A stretch of 14,546 nucleotides of DNA from Neisseriales bacterium (GTDB taxonomy: Bacteria; Pseudomonadota; Gammaproteobacteria; Burkholderiales; UBA11063): positions 1 to 14,546 of the forward strand of contig SSGY01000157.1 of NCBI GenBank assembly GCA_008017145.1, given 5' to 3'. How positions within the stretch are numbered: the stretch's first letter is position 1; each line of letters begins with the position of its first letter. Under the pieces are notes generated by a model. The model saw nothing but the letters and a program-made list of their open reading frames with translations, did no database searches and was not told where the DNA came from. The translations under genes were made by a program, and so were the position numbers. Shown piece by piece: positions 1 to 8,264 of this stretch.

Positions 1-835
1 ATTTACCAGTCATAAATGTTCCTGCAGTAAATGGCACACCGTCTTTTAACTGAGCGAAAAATATTGTTTGATCACCATGAACTAATTGACCAGATTTAGA
101 CATGTAATCACCAAACTGATACCAGAACGGATTATAGAAAATATGATGTAAACCGAATGGAATTAGCGAACGTTCAATAACCCCAAAGACAAATGCTGAC
201 AAAGTTAGATTGGCATTAATCATTGAATCAGAGAACCATTGCAAGAAATTACCAATTGGAGGCCAAACAATGCATAATACCAAACCTAAAATGATTGCTA
301 CAACGGCAGTCATAATTGGTACAAAGCGTTTACCCGCAAAGAAAGCTAAATATGGAGGTAATTCAATATCATAATATTTTTTATAAATTTTGGCAGCAAG
401 AATCCCCATAATGATTCCACCAAACACCCCCATTTGCAATGTTGGAATCCCCAATACCACTGCAAGCTTAGGATTTGGATGCTGTAATTGCGAAATTACA
501 TCTGGAACACCGCTAGCTAAGCCAACCACTACATTCATGATTAGAAAACCAACTAATGCCGCAAGTGCCGCCACACCTTCGCCACCAGACAAACCTACGG
601 CTACACCAACACAGAATAAAATCGGTAAATTGGCAAAGACAATTCCACCAGCCTGCTCCATGTAATGTGCTAAAGATTGAAACCAATGCGCATCTAAAAA
701 TGGCAAATACTGCACCAATGCAGGATTTTGAAAGGCATTACCTAGTGCCAATAAAATACCCGCAGCAGGTAAAAGCGCAACTGGTAACATTAGCGATTGA
801 CCAACCTGTTGCAAAACGGCAAAAAACTTTCTCAT
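1..835 (-). CDS. ptsG: PTS glucose-type permease, EIIC domain (partial, 3' end outside window)
   Basis: Membrane EIIC domain of a glucose/N-acetylglucosamine-family phosphotransferase permease, which imports and phosphorylates a hexose at the inner membrane. The start at 835 (ATG) follows an AGGGTG ribosome site at about 840-845; 278 codons are visible and the frame runs off the left edge, so any EIIB/EIIA domains cannot be seen. Visible signatures are the N-terminal [20 protein letters not shown], then [15 protein letters not shown], the substrate-site segment [20 protein letters not shown] and the stretch GDQTIFFAQ...[12 protein letters not shown]. The last two match Bacillus PtsG much better than E. 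coli PtsG or NagE, as judged from memory of those sequences. Hence glucose is the likeliest substrate, but N-acetylglucosamine is not excluded. The gene has its own upstream region of 294 bases and is probably separate from pssA. Family is certain; substrate is moderate. Confidence 0.9.
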   Translation of the reverse strand, partial: MRKFFAVLQQVGQSLMLPVALLPAAGILLALGNAFQNPALVQYLPFLDAHWFQSLAHYMEQAGGIVFANLPILFCVGVAVGLSGGEGVAALAALVGFLIMNVVVGLASGVPDVISQLQHPNPKLAVVLGIPTLQMGVFGGIIMGILAAKIYKKYYDIELPPYLAFFAGKRFVPIMTAVVAIILGLVLCIVWPPIGNFLQWFSDSMINANLTLSAFVFGVIERSLIPFGLHHIFYNPFWYQFGDYMSKSGQLVHGDQTIFFAQLKDGVPFTAGTFMTGK

Positions 836-860
836 AATACACCCTAAAAAAGAAAATTAG

Positions 861-898
861 ACTATATAAACAACCCTTAATATTAATAAAACTGTCAA
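861..898 (-). promoter_or_regulatory. Candidate promoter elements upstream of ptsG
   Basis: On the minus strand a TATATAGT -10-like element lies at 861-868, giving a 5' leader of about 20 bases before the start at 835. A perfect TTGACA is at 893-898, but 26 bases separate it from TATAGT, too far for one sigma-70 promoter; the better-spaced TTATTA is weak. The 10-mer TTTATATAGT recurs in the gdh upstream region. Just upstream of TTGACA, the 7-mer ATGAATG occurs twice (913-919 and 936-942), 23 bases apart, which could be an activator or repressor site. All of this is pattern only. Confidence 0.3.
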
Positions 899-943
899 CA
901 GCACCTAAAGCTCATTCATTAGAACAGTATTGATGCATTCATG

Positions 944-968
944 AAAGCCCTGATTAATAAAGGGTTTT
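944..968 (-). terminator. Weak hairpin after pssA, possible terminator
   Basis: Short stem AGCCCT/AGGGTT with an 8-base AT-rich loop in the pssA-ptsG gap (836-1129). The U-tract is only TTTC on the minus strand (TTTT on the plus strand), and it lies about 160 bases after the pssA stop. It is the only terminator-like structure in that gap; nothing else in the gap beyond the promoter candidates is recognisable. Confidence 0.2.
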
Positions 969-1129
969 AATATCAAATAACTGAAACCAGTAGCGCATTA
1001 CCATTAATAATCAAGTAAAAATTAACATTTAAACAATGCTAATTCTACCACAGAATAGACTATAGTTACCAGAGATAGATACCCTCATGACCAATTATAG
1101 TTATTTAAAACCATAGAAAAATTATTTGA

Positions 1130-1852
1130 TTATTCATGATGAAAAACACAATTAATAAAATGAACGTTAACCGAATAAATAATATAAAGCGCAATGACAG
1201 AAAATATTGCGGATGCTTTGAAGAAATAAATCAGGAATAATAGTAGGACAAAAGCGCTTGCAACAATGAATGATTTAAACTTATTGGAAACATTAATTTC
1301 TTTAAAGCTATAAAACTTAATGTTACTAACCATCAAAAGTGCCGAAATAGCAGTGATAATACTTCCCAGTACGATTATTTTTAAACTATACCAGTGATGT
1401 TGAACACAAAGCAAAATAAATGATACTAAAAAGCCACCCGCAATTGTTGAGGATAGCCCTTGAAAATAACGTTTATCTACTTGTGCCAGCATAACATTAA
1501 ATCTGGCTAAACGTAAGCCAGCACAAGCACAAAAAATAAAGCAAACTATATAGCCAAATTTACCTAAAGAAAATAACCCCCAGCAATAAAGCATAATTGA
1601 CGGAGCCACCCCATATGCCATCATATCGGTAATACTATCAAAAGAAGCGCCAAATGGCGTACAGGTATTTGTCAGCCTTGCACTTCTACCGTCTAGCCCA
1701 TCAAATACCATTGCTATAATCACACCATATGCGGCAGCATGAAAACTGCCAGATGCAGATTGAAGTACTGAATAGAACGCAGCCAACATGGCACATAACG
1801 TAAAAAAACTTGGAATTAGGTACTTAAGTCTTTTTAAATCAACCAATTTCAT
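1130..1852 (-). CDS. pssA: CDP-diacylglycerol--serine O-phosphatidyltransferase
   Basis: Makes phosphatidylserine from CDP-diacylglycerol and L-serine in the inner membrane, the committed step to phosphatidylethanolamine. The 240-residue protein has the complete CDP-alcohol phosphotransferase motif DX2DGX2ARX8GX3DX3D: D51, D54, G55, A58, R59, G68, D72 and D76, which hold the catalytic metals. The flanking segments LRLARFNV and VDKRYFQGL are typical of the multi-pass PssA type of Neisseria, Ralstonia and Bacillus rather than the soluble E. coli enzyme. Six or more hydrophobic segments fill the rest. The ATG at 1852 is the only plausible start because an in-frame stop lies five codons upstream; its ribosome site is poor (GAAAG directly before the ATG). 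It begins 20 bases after the lgt stop, so the two genes are probably co-transcribed. Confidence 0.93.
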   Translation of the reverse strand: MKLVDLKRLKYLIPSFFTLCAMLAAFYSVLQSASGSFHAAAYGVIIAMVFDGLDGRSARLTNTCTPFGASFDSITDMMAYGVAPSIMLYCWGLFSLGKFGYIVCFIFCACAGLRLARFNVMLAQVDKRYFQGLSSTIAGGFLVSFILLCVQHHWYSLKIIVLGSIITAISALLMVSNIKFYSFKEINVSNKFKSFIVASAFVLLLFLIYFFKASAIFSVIALYIIYSVNVHFINCVFHHE

Positions 1853-1872
1853 ACTTTCATAATCATTAAAAA

Positions 1873-2682
1873 TTAATGTGTGATTGAAGTCTTACTGCGA
1901 GAGCCCCACCAGAATATTATAACACCCGCAATTATCATTGGAAAGGAGTAAAATTGACCAAGAGATAGTCCAGTAGATGCCACAATTCCAGTTGCAAAAG
2001 CATCTGGTTCACGGAAAAACTCCAAAATAAACCTAGCTAAGCCATAGCCAATCATAAATACCCCAGAAGTTTGCCCTAATTTGCGTGGTTTACTCGTAAA
2101 GATTAATAAAATTAGAAATAGCACAACACCTTCTGCAAAAGCTTCATAAAGCTGCGATGGATGCCTCGGTAGCATCGAACCAGATGCAGGGAAAACCATT
2201 CCCCACGGTAAATCAGGACTTGAAAAACGCCCCCATAATTCACCATTGATGAAATTACCTAGGCGACCAAACATCAAGCAAACTGGTATGAATGGAGCAA
2301 TAAAATCTGAAATGACAAAAAAATTACTATTGATTTTACGTGCAAACAAATACACCGCAACAAAAACTCCGAGCATACCACCATGAAATGACATTCCGCC
2401 ATCCCAGGTTTTGATAATTTCTAATGGGTGGGATAAATAATAATCAGGACGATAAAACAAACAATAACCCAAGCGCCCGCCTAAGATAACACCAAGAGCG
2501 CCATAAAAAAGAAAATCATCAATCATTTTTTGAGTTAACACTGGATGACCAAATTTACCAATTCGCCATTTACCACCGTAAAGGAAAAATAAAAAACCTA
2601 AAAGATACATCACACCATACCAGTGTAATTTAATGGGACCAAAGCTTAGTGCCACCGGATCAATATGCGGATACATTAACAT
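1873..2682 (-). CDS. lgt: Prolipoprotein diacylglyceryl transferase Lgt
   Basis: Transfers diacylglycerol from phosphatidylglycerol to the lipobox cysteine of prolipoproteins at the inner membrane, the first step of lipoprotein maturation; the efflux lipoprotein at 4047-5450 would be a client. Numbering from the chosen start, signatures are MYPHIDPVALSFGP near the N-terminus, FHGGMLG with the conserved His about residue 100, the Lgt signature GRLGNFINGELWGR at about 139-152, and ARFILEFFREPD near 217-228. Seven or so membrane segments and a length of 269 residues are normal. I chose the ATG at 2682 because AAGG at 2690-2693 sits 7 bases upstream of it; a TTG two codons earlier would be too close to that site and the ATG at 2676 too far. 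It leads a probable lgt-pssA operon. Confidence 0.95.
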   Translation of the reverse strand: MLMYPHIDPVALSFGPIKLHWYGVMYLLGFLFFLYGGKWRIGKFGHPVLTQKMIDDFLFYGALGVILGGRLGYCLFYRPDYYLSHPLEIIKTWDGGMSFHGGMLGVFVAVYLFARKINSNFFVISDFIAPFIPVCLMFGRLGNFINGELWGRFSSPDLPWGMVFPASGSMLPRHPSQLYEAFAEGVVLFLILLIFTSKPRKLGQTSGVFMIGYGLARFILEFFREPDAFATGIVASTGLSLGQFYSFPMIIAGVIIFWWGSRSKTSITH

Positions 2683-2728
2683 AAACAAGCCTTATAATTA
2701 GATTAAATTCTGCATTCATAAATTTATT

Positions 2729-2737
2729 TATATAGCA
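2729..2737 (-). promoter_or_regulatory. Extended -10 promoter candidate for lgt-pssA
   Basis: The minus strand reads TGCTATATA: an extended -10 (TG, one base, then TATATA at 2729-2734). There is no good -35 at 17 bases, which is usual for extended -10 promoters. The predicted start near 2722 leaves a leader of about 40 bases before the ATG at 2682. Confidence 0.45.
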
Positions 2738-2769
2738 AACCAGTTATTCTAACCTATCGTTGGCTTTTT

Positions 2770-2778
2770 TGCTACAAT
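2770..2778 (+). promoter_or_regulatory. Extended -10 promoter for mdh
   Basis: The plus strand reads TGCTACAAT, an extended -10 with TACAAT at 2773-2778 (5 of 6 consensus bases). The -35 is weak. Transcription would start near 2785, about 33 bases before the mdh ATG at 2818. It lies back to back with the lgt promoter, with about 35 bases between the two -10 elements. Confidence 0.55.
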
Positions 2779-2817
2779 ATGCTCCTGTTAAATAATCTTT
2801 ATATATGGAGTTCATTT

Positions 2818-3798
2818 ATGAAAGCACCTGTACGTGTTGCGGTAACCGGAGCTGCCGGTCAAATCAGTTATAGCTTATTATTCCGTATTGCCTGCGGTGA
2901 CATGCTAGGTAAAGACCAGCCTGTTATTTTGCAATTATTGGAAATTGAACCAGCCATGAATGCCCTAAAAGGTGTGATTATGGAATTAGACGATTGTGCA
3001 TTTCCTTTAGTACATGGAATTGTGGCTAGTAGTGATCCAATGGTAGCATTCAAAGATGCCGATATTGCATTACTAGTAGGTGCGCGTCCACGTTCAAAAG
3101 GAATGGAACGTAAGGATTTATTGGAAGCTAATGGCGCAATCTTTACTGTCCAAGGTAAAGCCTTGGCTGCGGTTGCCAACAAAAATGTTAAGGTTTTAGT
3201 TGTTGGAAATCCAGCTAATACCAATGCATTAATTCTATCAAAAAATGCAGCTGGTCTAAATCCACGCAATATCACAGCGATGATGCGCTTAGATCACAAT
3301 CGTGCAATGAGCCAGCTTGCGGCTAAAGTTGGTTGTCATACTACTGATGTAAGCCATGTCGTTGCTTGGGGTAACCACTCTTCAACTCAATATCCAGATA
3401 TTTTCAACGCAACGGCTAAAGGTAAAAAAGCTAGCGAATTAGTTGATGAGAACTGGCTAGTGACTGACTTTATTCCAACGGTACAAAAACGTGGTGCTGC
3501 AATTATTGAAGCTCGTGGATTATCATCTGCAGCTTCGGCTGCTAACGCAGCCATTGATCATATCCGTAGCTGGGTACTTGGTACTGCTGAAGGTGAAATC
3601 GTTACTATGGGTGTTCCATCTGATGGTAGCTATGGCATTCCTGAAGGCGTAATGTTTGGCTATCCATGTACTTGCAAAAATGGTGAGTACACTGTAGTTC
3701 AAGGCTTTGCAATCAGCGACTTTAGTCGTAAATATATTGATGCAACCTATAATGAATTATGTGAAGAACGCGCAGCAATTAAACACTTATTAGGTTAA
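2818..3798 (+). CDS. mdh: Malate dehydrogenase (NAD)
   Basis: Cytoplasmic TCA-cycle enzyme that interconverts malate and oxaloacetate with NAD. The 326-residue protein has the Rossmann loop GAAGQI (11-16), the acidic residues of LEIEPA near 41-46 that bind the adenine ribose, the mobile substrate loop with R92 and R98 (RPRSKGMER), the NPANTN segment at 131-136, catalytic D159 and R162 in RLDHNRA, and catalytic H187 in WGNHS. It belongs to the type-2 MDH found in betaproteobacteria and Legionella, distinct from the E. coli enzyme. The ATG at 2818 is chosen because GGAG at 2807-2810 lies 7 bases upstream and the protein then begins [14 protein letters not shown] as in relatives; an in-frame start at 2779 would add a non-homologous extension. 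It is the only plus-strand gene here, is monocistronic, and ends in a strong terminator. Confidence 0.97.
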   Translation: MKAPVRVAVTGAAGQISYSLLFRIACGDMLGKDQPVILQLLEIEPAMNALKGVIMELDDCAFPLVHGIVASSDPMVAFKDADIALLVGARPRSKGMERKDLLEANGAIFTVQGKALAAVANKNVKVLVVGNPANTNALILSKNAAGLNPRNITAMMRLDHNRAMSQLAAKVGCHTTDVSHVVAWGNHSSTQYPDIFNATAKGKKASELVDENWLVTDFIPTVQKRGAAIIEARGLSSAASAANAAIDHIRSWVLGTAEGEIVTMGVPSDGSYGIPEGVMFGYPCTCKNGEYTVVQGFAISDFSRKYIDATYNELCEERAAIKHLLG

Positions 3799-3812
3799 TA
3801 ACTTTAGTTGTG

Positions 3813-3846
3813 AAAATAGCCGGATTTTTATACCGGCTATTTTTAT
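3813..3846 (+). terminator. Rho-independent terminator of mdh
   Basis: AAAATAGCCGG (3813-3823) pairs with CCGGCTATTTT (3833-3843) around a 9-base loop, followed by more T residues. It begins 14 bases after the mdh stop. Read from the minus strand it also gives a stem followed by TTTT, so it may act in both directions and back-stop the convergent efflux operon. Confidence 0.9.
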
Positions 3847-3918
3847 TTACACTAGATTTAGTAACTACCGAATCAGCTATAGTTATCTTTACAAGCTTTC
3901 AACAAACAAAATTAATAT

Positions 3919-4035
3919 ATAACTGCTCACCCTGTGCAGTAATAGCTTCGGAACTAAGCTCCTCACGTACTTCTCATGTACACTACGCTGCCTTGTTCCT
4001 AACTCTTACAGCATATTGTGGCAGTTATGGGTGAG
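3919..4035. repeat. Imperfect palindrome of about 110 bp (MITE- or REP-like element)
   Basis: The whole segment folds back on itself around a 7-base centre at 3971-3977. Paired blocks, outside to inside: ATAACTGC 3919-3926 with GCAGTTAT 4021-4028; scattered CAC, TGC and GTAA matches in the next 20 bases; GGAAC 3950-3954 with GTTCC 3995-3999; GC with GC; GTAC 3967-3970 with GTAC 3978-3981. A second, offset pair, CTCACCC 3926-3932 with GGGTGAG 4029-4035, marks the outer edge. It sits between the convergent ends of mdh and the efflux operon, where mobile hairpin elements and large terminators are tolerated. No coding sense and no transposase. It could be a non-autonomous element or a species-specific palindromic repeat; copy number cannot be seen here. 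Confidence 0.6.
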
Positions 4036-4046
4036 TATTAACATTA

Positions 4047-5450
4047 TTAGCTATTATTACTCGATTCAGCTTTTTCACCAGATTTATAACCTCCAGCTAC
4101 CTCTTGATAAAGATTAACTATCGTCAATAGCTGCTGCAATTTATCTTGATTTAAATTAATCTGAATTCTATCCCAAGCAATCTTACTGCTTAAAGTAGAC
4201 AAATAGCTTTGAATACCTTTTTGATATAAACGTTGATTCAAATTATAAGCTTTTGCTAAATGGGCAGTTGCTGATTCAGTCTGCGTAAGTTTCTCGGTTA
4301 AACGCTGATTAGCTGAAAGAGCATTAGTCGTATCGCGCAGAGCCTTTTGCAAGGTATCAACGTAATTAAAATAAGATACTTTGTCCAAACCGCGCGCTTT
4401 TGCTATCTCACCAAATGCTGACATTTTAAATACTGGAATCTTTAATAATTGATCATTAAAATCAACTACATTGGTTGTTATTGGAGTTGGGAAGTAATAG
4501 TTATTATTTCCCGCCACCGGACCGCCAATAAAATCTAATTGTACGGTAGGCAATAATTCACTGGCAGCTAAACCAATTCCTTCATTAGATGCTCGCAAAC
4601 GATTTTCTGCCATTTGCATATCCGGACGGTTTTCCAGCACCGTTAAAGGCAATGCTCCGGGAATTAATTTTTTATTATTAAAATCAGCAAACTGTTTAGT
4701 GGTCTTTAGACTACCAGGATTATGATTAATCAGATATTGCAAAGCATTGCGACTAACAACTATATTTTGTTCAATCACTTGTTGTTCACCACGAATTAAA
4801 TTCACCTGCGAACGTAGCTCTTCGACATTTATATCTGCACTTAAACCACCCCGATAAACTTTACTCGCGATATCTGCCTGATGAGTAATATCATCTGCCA
4901 GTTGCTGAAGCAATGCTCTTCGTTCAATTTCAGCCAAATAAGTAAAATAGCTCGCCGTAATCTGACTTATTACCGTAAGTTTAATCGCATCATCTTCCGC
5001 TTTAGCCTCGGCTAGTTCATACTTAGCCTTTTTCTGTTGCTTAATCTGGCTAAAAACATTCATGGTATAGTTAGGTGCAATTAAAGCTAAAAGCCCTGGA
5101 AAACCAGTAGCTGGATTATTGGAATAACCAAGCAATACACTAACATCTGGAATCCATTGGAACTGAACTTTTTTAAGTTCACCTTCAGCAGCTTCAATAT
5201 GTCCACGTGACATATTAAGTGAGTTATTATTAGCCAAACCACTTTCAATCAACTGATTTAAAAGCGGATCATTAAATCCCTGCCACCACGCAATATAAGG
5301 TAAATTACTTTCATTACCTGATTCAATATTACGATCTGGGACTGACCATTGGTTTTTAACCGGAACATCAGGCTTATGATATGTATTATTATAAGCACAC
5401 CCCAATAAAATAAAAGGTAATAATGCCAACGGTTTAATTATGTGCTTCAT
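4047..5450 (-). CDS. Outer-membrane efflux lipoprotein (NodT/OprM family)
   Basis: TolC-like channel that carries substrate from the inner-membrane pump across the outer membrane. From the ATG at 5450 the 467-residue protein begins with a lipoprotein signal peptide: MKH, a hydrophobic stretch, and lipobox LLGC with Cys18 as the lipidation site. YHKPDVPV, then AWWQGFNDPLLNQLIESGLA, and later ENRPDMQMAENRLRASNEGIG.AASELLPTVQL are diagnostic of the RND-type outer-membrane factor family. Long helical repeats between and after these form the periplasmic tunnel. The start is set by GGAG 6 bases upstream and by the signal peptide; a longer in-frame start at 5486 would bury the signal. It overlaps the preceding permease gene by 17 bases, so it is the last gene of the efflux operon. 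No clear terminator of its own; the palindrome and the bidirectional mdh terminator follow. Confidence 0.92.
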   Translation of the reverse strand: MKHIIKPLALLPFILLGCAYNNTYHKPDVPVKNQWSVPDRNIESGNESNLPYIAWWQGFNDPLLNQLIESGLANNNSLNMSRGHIEAAEGELKKVQFQWIPDVSVLLGYSNNPATGFPGLLALIAPNYTMNVFSQIKQQKKAKYELAEAKAEDDAIKLTVISQITASYFTYLAEIERRALLQQLADDITHQADIASKVYRGGLSADINVEELRSQVNLIRGEQQVIEQNIVVSRNALQYLINHNPGSLKTTKQFADFNNKKLIPGALPLTVLENRPDMQMAENRLRASNEGIGLAASELLPTVQLDFIGGPVAGNNNYYFPTPITTNVVDFNDQLLKIPVFKMSAFGEIAKARGLDKVSYFNYVDTLQKALRDTTNALSANQRLTEKLTQTESATAHLAKAYNLNQRLYQKGIQSYLSTLSSKIAWDRIQINLNQDKLQQLLTIVNLYQEVAGGYKSGEKAESSNNS

Positions 5451-6333
5451 GGATAACTCCGGAATTAATACTAATTTTATGTTCAAGCAAAGAGTTTAAT
5501 TGTGCTAAATCAGCTTGAACTTGATTATAGAGGTCAAAATAGTCATGCTTATGATAGCGTTTGGTATAGTACGCAGAATAAAGAGCTTTCAATGCAACAA
5601 AAACCCGATTGCTTAATGCTACAAAATAATTAAACTCATCACCAACCGCTTGTTCAGAACTATGTAAAAACTGGGCATTACGAACTAAATTATTAACCTC
5701 ATTCAAACTACGATTGAGTGCCACGCAACTATGATACCATTTAGTACGTTGAATTTTATCTTGGTTCAATAAATTCACTAGTTCAGAGAGATGCTGCAGC
5801 ACCTCATTTTGAGTATCGCGAATAAATCGCTGCATCATATGATGGCGGCGAAACCAGAAGTGTTCAAAAAGTAAGATAATCACAAAAGCAAATACCGTAC
5901 AAATCGCATAGTCAACTAGGAAAAATGTAATTGAAAATGAGTTGTGCGCATAAAAATACCCAGTCCCAATAACTGCAGTATTAACTGTAAATGCGGTTGG
6001 TACGCTGTAAGCATGTCCAACTAAAAAGTAGGCAAAAAATACGGTTAGCGGAATAATCAAAATAAGTGTTCGGTAATCCAAATGTCCCATAAACCACAAC
6101 AGATAGCCACTAAATAATCCCAAAAGCATGCCCCAAAAGCGATGGTAGGCACGGAACAAAGTTGTACCACTATCAAAACCAGCATAAATCATCATTACCG
6201 CAAAGCCAGTCCAACCAGCGCGTGGAAAACGCAATATTTCCTGAAACCAAATGGTAAAGGTAAAGACAATACATATATGCAGTGCTCTCAGCGCTCTGTA
6301 GCTCAGATTCGGTAAAACTAATTTTGCGAACAT
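5434..6333 (-). CDS. FUSC-family efflux permease, second half-subunit
   Basis: Inner-membrane protein of the FUSC (fusaric acid resistance/AaeB/MdtO) superfamily. From the ATG at 6333 it has 299 residues: six predicted membrane segments near 16-34, 42-55, 66-82, 89-106, 112-127 and 134-159, then a soluble alpha-helical tail. TTLFRAYHRFWGMLLG at 57-72 matches the conserved cytoplasmic Arg/Gly segment of FUSC membrane domains. The start is chosen because GGA lies 7 bases upstream; a TTG four codons earlier lacks a ribosome site. It overlaps the upstream FUSC gene by 16 bases in a different frame and the downstream lipoprotein gene by 17. Together the two halves equal one AaeB-type permease (about 650 residues), so they likely act as a heterodimer. 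Family relatives export aromatic carboxylic acids; the substrate here is unknown. Confidence 0.82.
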   Translation of the reverse strand: MFAKLVLPNLSYRALRALHICIVFTFTIWFQEILRFPRAGWTGFAVMMIYAGFDSGTTLFRAYHRFWGMLLGLFSGYLLWFMGHLDYRTLILIIPLTVFFAYFLVGHAYSVPTAFTVNTAVIGTGYFYAHNSFSITFFLVDYAICTVFAFVIILLFEHFWFRRHHMMQRFIRDTQNEVLQHLSELVNLLNQDKIQRTKWYHSCVALNRSLNEVNNLVRNAQFLHSSEQAVGDEFNYFVALSNRVFVALKALYSAYYTKRYHKHDYFDLYNQVQADLAQLNSLLEHKISINSGVIHEAHN

Positions 6334-7247
6334 AGGTAATTCCAACTATTAATTAGCTGATAGAGTATTCTTAGCTCATAAGTCTCTTGGAAAATGCTGC
6401 GTTCATGCTCGGCAATGAAAACAACCTTACGCTCAAAACAATGCTCTTTTAGTAATACGAGATATTTGTGCAATACAACAATGTATGGCGTTCTTAATTG
6501 CTTGCGAAATGAAACTAAATATGACATTGCCATAACCAGATCAAGACTTAGTAAGGTAATTTTCAGAACACTAAAATATTTATCGCGCCGTGAAATCATT
6601 TTAGCATAGCGTTCCATAATCAACGTACCAGGAATAATTAATACATCAATATCACGACTATGACTGACAGCCAATGTTATAGCTTCCATGCTTGATAGCG
6701 CGTTATAAAAACCACGTCGCCATATTGATAAATAATAAGTCTTAGGAAATAAAAACAAGCCCGCAAATACTACTAACATAGCAACAAAAGTTTGTAAGCC
6801 ATGATTTAACGCAATATAGAAATTACTGTTGGTATCACCATAAGTCATCGAATAAACCGCAAGACTTAAAATTAGCGGTACAGGAACCAGCATACTTTTG
6901 AGAAAATACAATGCTGTAAAATAGAGCCAGATTGAATAAAAAAAGACAAAGAAAACAAAGAAAATTTTATAACTGGAAAAGACGCCAAAACAAAATACCG
7001 CTAAAATACTCCCCATTACAGTAAAGAAATAGAAGAGGTATTTTTCCTGCAGAGTATTACCAATTAGCTCCGCAGCAAAAGCAGTTAACGGAATATAAAA
7101 ATAATAGAAATACGGATTTGGCATACCAAAGACATAATTAAAGCCAAAGAGTAATTCTAATACAAATACTGCTTTAAGCCCATTAATCCGATGTTCGGCA
7201 AAGCGATCGTAATTCGCCAGACTATTTTTTAGTCGAGATATAAACAT
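6318..7247 (-). CDS. FUSC-family efflux permease, first half-subunit
   Basis: Inner-membrane protein, 309 residues from the ATG at 7247, with six predicted membrane segments near 24-41, 46-63, 69-90, 93-116, 119-136 and 148-168, followed by a helical cytoplasmic region. This is the layout of the N-terminal half of AaeB/MdtO-type FUSC pumps, and its position between a membrane fusion gene and a second FUSC half supports the call; by itself the sequence is divergent. GAG lies 5 bases before this ATG; a GTG at 7253 with AGG upstream is also possible. It overlaps the membrane-fusion gene by 26 bases. The gene ends in TAG with no sign of decay, and the next half has its own ribosome site, so the split looks like an established gene arrangement rather than a fresh frameshift. 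Confidence 0.75.
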   Translation of the reverse strand: MFISRLKNSLANYDRFAEHRINGLKAVFVLELLFGFNYVFGMPNPYFYYFYIPLTAFAAELIGNTLQEKYLFYFFTVMGSILAVFCFGVFSSYKIFFVFFVFFYSIWLYFTALYFLKSMLVPVPLILSLAVYSMTYGDTNSNFYIALNHGLQTFVAMLVVFAGLFLFPKTYYLSIWRRGFYNALSSMEAITLAVSHSRDIDVLIIPGTLIMERYAKMISRRDKYFSVLKITLLSLDLVMAMSYLVSFRKQLRTPYIVVLHKYLVLLKEHCFERKVVFIAEHERSIFQETYELRILYQLINSWNYLCSQN

Positions 7248-8226
7248 ATGCACTCGAGCCTGGATTTAACGGATAATTAGGATCTGGATCTAAAATTTTT
7301 ATTTGAATCGGAAAACGTTGTGGCAGTAGCAACCACTCATTTTCATTAACCACTTTCTGCAGTTGACTCTTCGGTGCGGTAGTTTGCCGATCTGCAGCCC
7401 AAAGCGTATTAACGATCTCGCCATGGAAGATTCGATCAAAATAATACATTCGGAGCATAATTGTAACTTTATCCCCTACCCGCACGTTTCTTAAATCAGT
7501 TTCATTAAAATTTGCCTGAATATAATAATTGGATGTATCAATAAAAGAAAATAGCGGTTCATGAATTTTTACTGGTGTATTAAGCGCCACATAGAGATTA
7601 TCAACTACACCATCGCTGGGTGCTCGGACTATCGTCAAATCCAGATTAACTTGAGCCTGTGCCATCTTAGCTTTAAGGCTCGCTACAGTTTGTTTCTGTT
7701 GCTCAATCTCCGCCTTTAAAACTTCAACTTCCTGATGTAAAGAAGCTAATTTATTTGCCAGTGTTTCTACATCATAGGAAAGTTTTTTTACTTCAAGCTT
7801 GGACACTGCTTCAACCACATCTTGATCTTGTTTGAGTCCTAACTCATATTTGCTTTTATTTAATTCCGCTTCGGTGGACTTAATTAATGCATTGCTACGG
7901 TCAATTTGCTTTTGCAATACAATAATTTTTTTCAGACCTTCCTGATAGTCTGCGCTTGCTTGTTGATATGCTAATTGATACGGTAATTGATAAACTGTGA
8001 AAATTGGGTCATTTTTTTTGACAGCCTGACCATTTTTAACATGAATCTCCGTAATAAAACCAGATACATCTGCAGCAACAGGCGAAACATTAGTTACAAC
8101 AAAAGCATTATCGGTAAAGGGAATCAAGTAAGAAAAAATATGGTAAATCCCAATTATAATCGCAAGAATCACGACGATGATTGGTAAATGAAGCTCATTT
8201 TTCATGAGTTTTAGAATTTTTGGCAT
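7222..8226 (-). CDS. HlyD/EmrA-type membrane fusion protein
   Basis: Periplasmic adaptor linking the FUSC permease to the outer-membrane channel. The 334-residue protein has a short cytoplasmic N-terminus, one membrane anchor at about 14-35, the first lipoyl half-domain at about 47-80 (VSGFITEIHVKNGQAVKKND), a long coiled-coil hairpin at about 82-192, the second lipoyl half near 195-222 (IVRAPSDGVVDNLYV), and a beta-barrel after 230 containing the GDKVTI segment. This is the order seen in EmrA, AaeA and MdtN. The ATG at 8226 has a modest GAG 7 bases upstream. It is the first intact gene after the fluoride riboswitch promoter at 8659-8687, with a leader of about 425 bases and no other convincing promoter, and leads the four-gene operon. 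A weak TTGATA...TATGCG pair about 85 bases upstream is the only nearer promoter candidate. Confidence 0.93.
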   Translation of the reverse strand: MPKILKLMKNELHLPIIVVILAIIIGIYHIFSYLIPFTDNAFVVTNVSPVAADVSGFITEIHVKNGQAVKKNDPIFTVYQLPYQLAYQQASADYQEGLKKIIVLQKQIDRSNALIKSTEAELNKSKYELGLKQDQDVVEAVSKLEVKKLSYDVETLANKLASLHQEVEVLKAEIEQQKQTVASLKAKMAQAQVNLDLTIVRAPSDGVVDNLYVALNTPVKIHEPLFSFIDTSNYYIQANFNETDLRNVRVGDKVTIMLRMYYFDRIFHGEIVNTLWAADRQTTAPKSQLQKVVNENEWLLLPQRFPIQIKILDPDPNYPLNPGSSAYVYISTKK

Positions 8227-8264
8227 ATTATTACTCGTGGCAAAATAAAATAGTTATCTGTCTC

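Noticed and set aside
390..837. Open frames on the plus strand opposite the PTS gene
   Set aside because: They are antisense to a clearly conserved EIIC protein, have low-complexity translations and no ribosome sites.
3810..4034. A 74-codon plus-strand frame after mdh
   Set aside because: It runs through the mdh terminator and the palindrome and has no recognisable protein character.
5450..5486. Upstream in-frame start for the outer-membrane lipoprotein
   Set aside because: It would place 12 residues before the signal peptide; the ATG at 5450 has GGAG 6 bases upstream.
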